Below are positions 1 to 5,695 of a stretch of 6,830 nt of DNA, piece after piece; position 1 is the stretch's first letter, and every line of letters begins with the position of its first letter. A program made the translations under genes and the position numbers. The stretch comes from Nevskiales bacterium (GTDB taxonomy: Bacteria > Pseudomonadota > Gammaproteobacteria > Nevskiales > Nevskiaceae), in assembly GCA_022616655.1 (NCBI GenBank), contig JAKEEJ010000177.1, positions 1 to 6,830 on the forward strand, written 5' to 3'. The notes under the pieces were generated by a model that saw only the letters and a list, made by a program, of their open reading frames with translations, did no database searches and had not been told where the DNA came from.

Positions 1-577
1 CCGTGGCCGTGACCGTGGTCACCGCCGTGCTGTTTTCCGCCACGCTGACGGTGGCCGTCGCCGCCCCGCCGTTGCTGGTGATCACCGGGTCGTTGTCGTT
101 GGGTCCGGGCGGTGCGGGGGGTATTGCTCCTACCAGAAAGGCGATGAAATCGTCGCTCAGTTGTTCCGGCGCTTTTTCACCTGCTGGGACATAGACTTCC
201 GCATCGAACGCGTCTCCCACTCTGAACAGGACAAAAGACGGTTCTGGAGATGAGAGGTTGGTGTTGGGTCCGTGAGCTCTGAGAGACGATTCTTCTATGT
301 CTTTTTTTGAATCAGACTCCAGTTCGGTTTCCGGCAAACGAACGACCCGTGTTTCCTCTGAGAGGCCGGCAAGGAAGTATTGAGCACCGTCGGTACTCTT
401 CAGAACCAGTAGACTCTGGTCGCTCTGGTTCTGATCAAACTGGGCTTGAGTCCCAGCAGGTAACACAACATGATCGCCGGGCGCCAGCTTGAGTGTAGCC
501 CCAGCCTTTAACAGGAATTTCTTCGACGCTCCGTCCGTGGACCAAACCGTCACTGACAGTGCCACGTTTCCCCCCAT
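1..577 (-). CDS. Large repetitive cadherin-like surface protein (adhesin-like), N-terminal 192 codons, cut by window edge
   Basis: An open frame runs on the minus strand from ATG at 577-575 to the left edge with no stop; it is partial. Residues 1-80 form a compact, beta-rich module (LSVTVW, FLLKAG, APGDHVVLPAG). Residues 85-115 are polar and probably disordered. A second short folded stretch (SFVLFRVGDAFDAEVYVPAG, 114-133) leads to a PPAPPGPNDND linker at 153-163. From about 164 the text PVITSNGG followed by ATVSVAENSTAVTTVTAT is the typical opening of a bacterial cadherin-like or Ig-like repeat, usually tandem in proteins of thousands of residues. There is no signal peptide, as expected for a type I secretion substrate with a C-terminal signal; that route is inference. 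The start is supported by AGCGGAG (582-588, minus strand), four bases upstream. An alternative in-frame ATG lies at 628. Export partners and the repeat array would lie outside the window. Confidence 0.8.
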   Translation of the reverse strand, partial: MGGNVALSVTVWSTDGASKKFLLKAGATLKLAPGDHVVLPAGTQAQFDQNQSDQSLLVLKSTDGAQYFLAGLSEETRVVRLPETELESDSKKDIEESSLRAHGPNTNLSSPEPSFVLFRVGDAFDAEVYVPAGEKAPEQLSDDFIAFLVGAIPPAPPGPNDNDPVITSNGGAATATVSVAENSTAVTTVTAT

Positions 578-776
578 CAAACTCCGCTTAACCCACCTTT
601 CGACACATAGATCGCAGTGGGAAAGCATACGATGGCACCTAATGCTTTTACTAGCAAAAACAACCGCCTTTCCGCTCAACGGTATGATGGGGGCAGACAA
701 GCGGTAGAAAAATGTGCGTACGAAAATTATGGTGGTACTTGGGCAGGAAGTTAAAAAAATAACTCATTGAATATAA
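578..776. other. AT-rich divergent intergenic region between the adhesin-like gene and the RDD gene
   Basis: This stretch has no supportable gene and must hold the start signals for both divergent genes. It is visibly richer in A and T than its flanks, above all at 641-670 and 720-776. The minus-strand adhesin frame stays open upstream of 577 as far as an in-frame stop near 763, so the N-terminus could be longer if translation begins at ATG 628. I could not find a sigma-70 promoter with both boxes matching well and properly spaced in either direction. A small inverted repeat at 749-764 is listed separately. Confidence 0.6.
749..764. promoter_or_regulatory. Small perfect inverted repeat, possible operator
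   Basis: AGTTA (749-753) and TAACT (760-764) are perfect 5-base inverted arms around six A residues, 12 bases before the RDD start codon. AGGAAG at 745-750 just upstream looks like a ribosome binding sequence but lies 26 bases from the start, which is too far. The symmetry could mark a repressor site or be chance in an A-rich stretch; arms of five bases are weak evidence. Confidence 0.15.
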
Positions 777-1232
777 ATGAAAACATTACACTCCCCAGTT
801 ACGCCAGCACCACTCTGGCGACGGCTTGCCGCCGCGCTATACGATGGCTTTCTGCTGCTTGCCGTATGGGTCGTGGCGGTGTTTCTGGATGTATTGATCC
901 GCGACCTGACAAACCTGCCTTATGACACCCGGGTGTTCCGCGCTTATTTGTTTCTTGTCGGGTTGTTGTTCTTTACCAGCTTCTGGACCCGTGGCGGACA
1001 GACACTGGGCATGCGCGTGTGGCAACTGCAGTTACGCCGCACTGACGGACGTGCGCTTGGAATCCTTACAGCCTGCACGCGTTATGCTTTTGCCTGGCTC
1101 GCCTGGTTGCCGCTGGGTCTGGGAGTGTTTTGGAGCGCCCTGGATCCCCAGCGCCGTGCCTGGCATGACAGGCTCTCTGGCACGGAGATGATTGTATTGC
1201 GCTCCCAACCCGGCCATCCGGGTACATCGTGA
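777..1232 (+). CDS. RDD-family integral membrane protein
   Basis: A 151-residue inner-membrane protein of the RDD family, named for its conserved Arg and two Asp residues. Here these fit R15 or R16 and D23 in RRLAAALYD and D131 in AWHDRLSGT. The family motif GQTLGM is at 74-79. Three hydrophobic segments are visible at about 24-42, 55-71 and 103-120, with a basic loop (RVWQLQLRR) between the second and third. The molecular role of most RDD proteins is not established; some relatives have been linked to ion transport, which cannot be assigned here. The ATG at 777 is preceded directly by an in-frame TAA, so it is the earliest possible start, and no other start codon occurs before the conserved RRLAAALYD. 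No close Shine-Dalgarno sequence is seen. It is tail-to-tail with lptG across 20 bases, an arrangement I recall from other gammaproteobacteria. Confidence 0.88.
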   Translation: MKTLHSPVTPAPLWRRLAAALYDGFLLLAVWVVAVFLDVLIRDLTNLPYDTRVFRAYLFLVGLLFFTSFWTRGGQTLGMRVWQLQLRRTDGRALGILTACTRYAFAWLAWLPLGLGVFWSALDPQRRAWHDRLSGTEMIVLRSQPGHPGTS

Positions 1233-1252
1233 CAATCGCCGTTATGCTGGAC

Positions 1253-2317
1253 TCAGCGCGCGTAACTCAGCCACCCCAACCCAAACAAGGCAAAGGTTAG
1301 CGTCGGGGCACTGGCCGACACCCATACATTCCAACCGTACAGTTGGCCGGTGTTAGTCACCACTTCGTTGACGACATAAAACGCCAGACCGATCAGAACT
1401 CCGACAAATAGCCGTTGTCCCGCTCCGACGTTGCGCAACGGTCCGAATACAAACGGAACGCTGATGAACATCATGACCATCACCGTGAATGGCGCGATCA
1501 GTTTGCGCGCCAATGCCAGCGCGTAACTCGAGGCATCCAGTTTGTTCTGCTTGAGGTATTGCGTCAGTCGCCACAGACCGCTGATCGAAAGCGCATCGGC
1601 TTCCAGCACCAACAGCCGCAAAACCTCCGGTGACAGCGTGCCGGCCCAGTCCAGTTCGGGCAACTGCAACACGCGCGCACTGTAGGGCTCAAATTCGGTG
1701 CGTTGGACGCCGGTGAAGCGCCAATGGTCATTCTGGTAGCGGCCCTCCTGTACCAGAGTCACGGCCTGCAAATTCATATCGTCGTCCAGCGTATAGATTT
1801 CCACAGCCGCGATGTGATCTTCTGCCAGCAGCCGCTGGATGTGAAAGATATGTTCGCTCTCGCGCAACCACACGGGTTTTCCGCCCACCCCCGCCTGTAC
1901 ACCGGAACGGGCTTCGGTTTTCATCGCCTCTGCTTTGATCTGGCCCTTCGGTGCCGCCCAGTCTCCCATCAGTAGACAGACCCCCCCGAGCAGTGCCCCC
2001 GCACCCAGCGCGGTGGCGCCGATGCGCAGTAACGACATTCCGGACGCACGCATCGCCGTCAGTTCACTTTGCGCAGCGAGCGTACCAAGTCCCACCAAGG
2101 TACCGAGCATGGCGATGATGGGCATCAATACATAAAGCCCGCTGGGCATCAACCACATCGTGTAGATCAGCAGCTGCCGGTAACCGAACCCTCCCTGGCC
2201 GGCCTCGTCAATCTCCGCGACAAACGTGACGAACGTGTGAATGGCCAGCAAAGCCAGCATGACGATGGCGCTGAAACCAAAGATGTGGCTCGCGATATAG
2301 CGATCAAGAATTTTCAT
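1253..2317 (-). CDS. lptG: LPS export ABC transporter permease LptG
   Basis: LptG pairs with LptF and two LptB ATPases in the inner membrane. The complex extracts lipopolysaccharide from the outer leaflet and pushes it along the LptC-LptA bridge to the outer membrane. The protein has 354 residues, close to the usual length of about 360. It begins MKILDRYIASHIF, typical of LptG. Hydrophobic segments at about 13-33, 58-80, 100-118, 275-295, 301-320 and 333-351 give the six-helix YjgP/YjgQ fold, with a periplasmic beta-jellyroll domain at about 125-265. The cytoplasmic stretch ELTAMRASGMS (85-95) fits the coupling helix that meets LptB. The start at 2317 overlaps the lptF stop as ATGA (2314-2317), so translation is probably coupled. 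The same frame stays open upstream to 2635, but that part is the lptF coding region read in another frame and lacks LptG features. Confidence 0.96.
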   Translation of the reverse strand: MKILDRYIASHIFGFSAIVMLALLAIHTFVTFVAEIDEAGQGGFGYRQLLIYTMWLMPSGLYVLMPIIAMLGTLVGLGTLAAQSELTAMRASGMSLLRIGATALGAGALLGGVCLLMGDWAAPKGQIKAEAMKTEARSGVQAGVGGKPVWLRESEHIFHIQRLLAEDHIAAVEIYTLDDDMNLQAVTLVQEGRYQNDHWRFTGVQRTEFEPYSARVLQLPELDWAGTLSPEVLRLLVLEADALSISGLWRLTQYLKQNKLDASSYALALARKLIAPFTVMVMMFISVPFVFGPLRNVGAGQRLFVGVLIGLAFYVVNEVVTNTGQLYGWNVWVSASAPTLTFALFGLGWLSYAR

Positions 2318-3447
2318 GGGCCTGGCGCACTTCCCTGTTTCTTCCCGCCACTGGGCAACGAAAACCGTACCTGCAAGAACCAACCCAACCGGTACGCAAT
2401 AAGTGTCAAAGCTCCGACCGCTGCCAGACCATGCACCCACCAGACACCCAACATTGGAGGTAGGTACGCTTTTGCCACCCACGCCTGTCCCAAAGTGATC
2501 AGATTGGTGTAAATCAGATAGGCCAACAGTCCCAGCACCAGCTTGCCGTAGCGCCCTTCCCGTGGCGAAGTGTGCGCCAGCGGTACGGCCAACAGCGCCA
2601 GCAGCAGTACCGACACCGGCGCGGCGATGCGCCACTGCAATTCGGCCTGGTCTTCCGGATCTTCCGAGCCGATTAACGAGCCGGTTTCCTGGAGTTTGCG
2701 CTTGCCGCTCAGGTAGGCCATCGGAGAGGGTGACACACGCGTCGTGAACGTATCAAAGGAGAGAATGTCATAGTCCGTCCGGCCGGGCGTACCGGTATAG
2801 CGATAACCCTGCTCCAGCCGCACAAATCGTTCACCGGTCCGGGCCTCAAAACCCTGCACGCCGTGCCGTGCCGTTATCACACTCGGCCAACGGCCTTCAT
2901 GGAGCACTGCAAACACCGTGTCGAGTCTGTCGCCCGATTCATTCATACGGGCGGTGTAAAATACCGCGCGGCCACCCGCCACGCTCTTGAAACGTCCCGG
3001 TTCGAACGGCGTGAACTGAATCAGTTGCTGCGCTTCGTTCATCAGCCGGTCGGCTTGACGGCCGGCCCAGGGGCCTATCTGGAACGAAAGCGCGGCCGTC
3101 AACGCCGTCAAGCTCACGGCCAGCAGCAGGAAGGGCCGGTACAAGGCCAGCGGTCCCAGCCCGCAGCCTGTCATCGCAGCAATTTCCTGATCACGGTACA
3201 TCCGTCCCAGAGACAACAGGATGGCCAGCAGCAACGACACGGGAATGAGGATCACCAGATATTGAAGGCTGGACAGGGCCACCACCTTCAGCAGAAATTC
3301 GCGCGGCAATTCTCCGGCTGCCGCCTGGGCGAGGAAACGCGCGAAGCGCGTGGTCAGCATGATGCCAAGCAATACCAATGTCACGGCCAGCCATGCGGTC
3401 ATACCCTCGCGCAGCAGGTAACGGTCCAGCCGGGTCTGCCTCAACAT
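2314..3447 (-). CDS. lptF: LPS export ABC transporter permease LptF
   Basis: LptF is the partner permease of LptG in LptB2FG and supplies the other half of the LPS cavity; its periplasmic jellyroll passes LPS toward LptC and LptA. The protein has 377 residues (E. coli about 366). The N-terminus LDRYLLREG, helices at about 14-34, 60-80, 105-124, 272-291, 301-320 and 337-357, and a periplasmic domain at about 125-265 fit the family. GRMYRDQEIAAMTGCG (81-96) is the coupling-helix region, and SPREGRYGKL before TM5 is characteristic of LptF. The basic tail (SGGKKQG) is in the same place as in relatives. The start at ATG 3447 gives the family N-terminus MLRQTRLDRYL. The frame remains open to an ATG at 3552, but the extra residues show no family similarity. 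No clear Shine-Dalgarno sequence precedes 3447. It is first in the lptF-lptG operon, divergent from pepA. Confidence 0.95.
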   Translation of the reverse strand: MLRQTRLDRYLLREGMTAWLAVTLVLLGIMLTTRFARFLAQAAAGELPREFLLKVVALSSLQYLVILIPVSLLLAILLSLGRMYRDQEIAAMTGCGLGPLALYRPFLLLAVSLTALTAALSFQIGPWAGRQADRLMNEAQQLIQFTPFEPGRFKSVAGGRAVFYTARMNESGDRLDTVFAVLHEGRWPSVITARHGVQGFEARTGERFVRLEQGYRYTGTPGRTDYDILSFDTFTTRVSPSPMAYLSGKRKLQETGSLIGSEDPEDQAELQWRIAAPVSVLLLALLAVPLAHTSPREGRYGKLVLGLLAYLIYTNLITLGQAWVAKAYLPPMLGVWWVHGLAAVGALTLIAYRLGWFLQVRFSLPSGGKKQGSAPGP

Positions 3448-3643
3448 GGCAGGGAGAGAAGCGAGCCAGACTTGGATTTGGAGATGGCGTTCGTTACCAT
3501 GCTGTCCATTCAAAAATCGAATTTTACAACGTCGGCCCGGGAGTTTCGTCATCGGACCGGCGTGCAGAGTGTTTACCTCAGGGCGACGCGATTGTCAGGG
3601 CCTGCAAACCTCTTCGTCGTTGCACACAGCCGACACGGATCCC
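3448..3643. promoter_or_regulatory. Divergent promoter region between lptF and pepA
   Basis: These 196 bases separate two head-to-head transcription units and must carry start signals for lptFG leftward and pepA-holC rightward. The most AT-rich part is 3508-3530. There the inverted repeat AAAAT-CGA-ATTTT (3513-3525) overlaps TAAAAT on the minus strand (3526-3521), a plausible -10 box for lptF, though no good -35 element is found at the right distance. In E. coli the PepA protein also binds DNA and represses its own promoter; whether that happens here is inference from family knowledge. No gene is supported within the region. Confidence 0.45.
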
Positions 3644-5170
3644 ATGAATTATTCCATCAAAAGCGGCACTCCTGAAAAGCAGCGCGTTGGATGCGTCATT
3701 GTCGGTGTTTACGAACACCGCAAGTTGAGTCCTGCCGCTGAGGCCATTGACCGGGCCAGCGACGGGGTTCTCCGCGCCGCGCTGCAGCACGGCGATCTCG
3801 ACGGCAAGTCGGGCCAAACCCTGCTCCTGCACTGCGCATCCAAAGTGCTTTGTAAACGCGTGTTGCTGGTAGGGCTTGGTCGGGAACGCGACTTTGACGA
3901 ATCCGCCTATCGTAAAGCCTGCACCGCCGCCATCCGCGCGCTGCGCAGCACTGGCGCGAGAGACGCGCACTCCTACCTCACCCATCTGGAGGTCAAGAAT
4001 CGCAATCTCCACTGGAATGTCCGCCAGGCCGTCTGGGCGGCACAAAACGAACTCTACCGCTTTAACGCCTGCCACGGTACAGGGTCAAAAGAAAAGCTGC
4101 CCGACCTCAATCTCAAACGGTTGTTCTTTGATGTACCCCATCACAGTAATTTGCCCGTTGCGGAGCGTGCACTGACCGAAGCATGCGCCATCAACGCCGG
4201 CGCAACACTGGCTAAAAATCTGGGCAATCTGCCCGGCAATATCTGTACGCCAACCTATCTTGCGCAGCAGGCCCGGCTGTTGGCGAGGCAGCACAAAGGC
4301 ATCCGCTGCAAGGTGTTGGAACAGAAGGATATGGAAAAACTGGGCATGGGCGCGCTGCTTTCAGTCGCCCGCGGCAGCCGCCAACCCCCCAAGCTCATCG
4401 TGCTGGAATATCGGCACGGAACCAGGGATCAGAAACCCGTTGCGCTGGTGGGTAAAGGTCTCACGTTCGACGCCGGCGGTATTTCGCTCAAGCCTGCCGA
4501 CAAAATGGACGAGATGAAGTTCGACATGTGTGGCGGCGCGGCCGTGCTCGGCGCATTCAAAGCGATTGCAGAATTGAAGCTCCCTCTCAACCTCGTCGGC
4601 GTGATTCCCTGCAGCGAAAACCTGCCCGACGGCCAGGCAAACAAGCCCGGCGACATCGTGACCTCCATGGCGGGGATTACCATTGAGGTTCTCAACACCG
4701 ATGCCGAAGGGCGCCTGATTCTGTGCGATGCCTTGACCTATGTTGAAAAGCATTACGCACCGTCGGTGTGCGTGGACATCGCCACCTTGACCGGCGCCTG
4801 CGTCGTTGCACTGGGCGGCCATGCGTCCGGCCTGTTCAGCAATACCCCGACGCTGGCACGCGCGCTGCTGGAAGCCGGTGATGAAACCGGCGACCGCGCC
4901 TGGCAATTGCCGCTGTGGGAGGACTACCAACCCATGCTCAAAAGCGAGCATGCCGATGTGGCCAACGTCAGCGGTGGGCGCGACGCGGGGGCCATCACCG
5001 CCGCCTGCTTCCTGCATCGCTTTACACGCAAAATGAAGTGGGCTCATCTCGATGTGGCCGGCACGGCCTGGAAAGGCAAGCGCGCCACGGGCCGACCGGT
5101 GCCCCTGCTGACACAGTACCTGATCAAAACTTCTTCAGAAAAACCGGCGAAGCGGAATGACGCGCATTGA
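3644..5170 (+). CDS. pepA: Cytosol (leucyl) aminopeptidase, peptidase family M17
   Basis: PepA is a hexameric, two-metal cytoplasmic enzyme that removes N-terminal residues, preferring Leu, from peptides. The E. coli protein is also a DNA-binding accessory factor for XerCD recombination at cer sites and a regulator of carAB. The predicted protein has 508 residues, slightly above the usual 490-503. Metal and catalytic residues are all present: K271 and D276 in VGKGLTFDAGG, K283, D294 in KFDMCGG, and D353, E355 and R357 in the signature NTDAEGRL. They sit one position from their E. coli counterparts. The N-terminal macro-like domain spans about 1-165 and the catalytic domain about 190-495, with GTAWK and TGRPVPLL near the C-terminus. 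ATG 3644 was chosen because MNYSIKSG matches the family start; the frame is open back to 3446 but those 66 residues look unrelated. GGAT before the ATG is a weak ribosome binding site. A polar tail of about 14 residues overlaps holC. Confidence 0.96.
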   Translation: MNYSIKSGTPEKQRVGCVIVGVYEHRKLSPAAEAIDRASDGVLRAALQHGDLDGKSGQTLLLHCASKVLCKRVLLVGLGRERDFDESAYRKACTAAIRALRSTGARDAHSYLTHLEVKNRNLHWNVRQAVWAAQNELYRFNACHGTGSKEKLPDLNLKRLFFDVPHHSNLPVAERALTEACAINAGATLAKNLGNLPGNICTPTYLAQQARLLARQHKGIRCKVLEQKDMEKLGMGALLSVARGSRQPPKLIVLEYRHGTRDQKPVALVGKGLTFDAGGISLKPADKMDEMKFDMCGGAAVLGAFKAIAELKLPLNLVGVIPCSENLPDGQANKPGDIVTSMAGITIEVLNTDAEGRLILCDALTYVEKHYAPSVCVDIATLTGACVVALGGHASGLFSNTPTLARALLEAGDETGDRAWQLPLWEDYQPMLKSEHADVANVSGGRDAGAITAACFLHRFTRKMKWAHLDVAGTAWKGKRATGRPVPLLTQYLIKTSSEKPAKRNDAH

Positions 5171-5588
5171 TTTTTACGTCCTGCCTGAAAATTCCGACCA
5201 GAGCCCGTTACCCACTGTCTGCCGCCTCTGCGAAAAAGCCGTCGGCGCGGGCCAGCGAGTACATGTGCACGTACCCGATCCCCATCAAGCTCAAGACCTC
5301 GATAAATTGCTGTGGACCTACAAACAGGGCAGCTTTATTGGCCATGAACGTGTCGACACCGTGCGGGAAGATCCTCCACTGGCCTCGGTACTCATCGGCA
5401 GCGATGAGCCGCGCACAACTCACCAGGACGTGCTGATTAATCTCGCATCCGACGTGCCGGAGTTCTTCAGCCGGTTTGAGCGGGTGCTGGAAATCGTCTG
5501 CGGCGACGCGCCGACCCGTACGCTGTCACGAACGCGATTCAAATTCTACAAGGAGCGCGGCCACGCCCCTGAAACCCACAAATTGTAA
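5157..5588 (+). CDS. holC: DNA polymerase III subunit chi
   Basis: Chi, with psi (HolD), links the clamp loader to the single-strand binding protein SSB and stabilises the replisome on SSB-coated lagging-strand template. The protein has 143 residues (E. coli 147). Conserved landmarks are DFYVL at 5-9, LLWT at 51-54, SFIGH at 59-63, DVLINL at 91-96, FSRFERV at 104-110 and FYKERG at 130-135 close to the C-terminus, as in the family. The start ATG 5157 lies inside the end of pepA, giving a 14-base overlap in a different frame. There is no strong Shine-Dalgarno sequence (only a GAAGCGGA run), so expression probably depends on coupling to pepA translation. The pepA-holC-valS order is the one known from E. 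coli. Confidence 0.95.
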   Translation: MTRIDFYVLPENSDQSPLPTVCRLCEKAVGAGQRVHVHVPDPHQAQDLDKLLWTYKQGSFIGHERVDTVREDPPLASVLIGSDEPRTTHQDVLINLASDVPEFFSRFERVLEIVCGDAPTRTLSRTRFKFYKERGHAPETHKL

Positions 5589-5597
5589 AAGATTGCT

Positions 5598-5679
5598 CAC
5601 GCAAAGACCGCCAGGGATACCCGGGGAATAATGTACACGTCAGCCATTCTTTCTTCGCATCTTTTGCGTTCTTTGCGCG
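5598..5679. repeat. Imperfect inverted repeat of CGCAAAGA-type units in the holC-valS gap
   Basis: The arms 5598-5618 and 5659-5679 match as inverted copies at 16 of 21 positions by my hand alignment, including a perfect CGCAAAGA / TCTTTGCG core at 5600-5607 and 5670-5677. A 40-base centre separates them and contains a small GGG-ATA-CCC palindrome at 5614-5622. Read on the minus strand, the right arm continues as three related units in tandem, CGCAAAGAA, CGCAAAAGA and TGCGAAGAA. This resembles a family of short dispersed intergenic repeats that I recall from many proteobacterial and other genomes, whose accidental translation gives peptides such as [10 protein letters not shown]; that string is encoded here on the minus strand. 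It may be a non-autonomous mobile element or a structured RNA segment in the holC-valS transcript. No target-site duplication is evident. Confidence 0.55.
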
Positions 5680-5695
5680 GACCATTCCTTTGACC

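Noticed and set aside
3..194. A plus-strand frame at the left edge giving a Val/Thr/Ala-rich peptide
   Set aside because: It is the antisense reading of the repetitive Thr/Val/Ala codons in the adhesin repeat.
654..668. A GG...GC pair on the minus strand resembling a sigma-54 promoter for the adhesin-like gene
   Set aside because: The spacing between GG and GC is 11 bases, not the required 10, and the flanking bases fit poorly.
307..707. Two short plus-strand open frames (307-492 and 489-707)
   Set aside because: They lie antisense to the adhesin-like gene or run into the non-coding gap, have no recognisable motif, and the minus-strand frame shows clear protein-family text.
1233..1252. A possible bidirectional terminator between the RDD gene and lptG
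   Set aside because: The 20 bases contain no stable hairpin with a T-run.
2318..2635. N-terminal extension of LptG
   Set aside because: The frame is open by chance across the end of lptF; the family N-terminus MKILDRYI begins at 2317 with a 4-base stop/start overlap.
3446..3643. 66-residue N-terminal extension of PepA
   Set aside because: It would cross the whole divergent promoter region and overlap the lptF start, and the residues do not resemble PepA.
2863..3675. A 270-residue plus-strand frame antisense to lptF
   Set aside because: It is rich in Gln, His and Arg, as expected from the reverse reading of a GC-rich membrane-protein gene, and has no domain signature.
4361..5047. A 228-residue minus-strand frame within pepA, and a similar 218-residue one at 6134-6790 within valS
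   Set aside because: Both are shadows of strongly supported genes and show no family motif or start signal.
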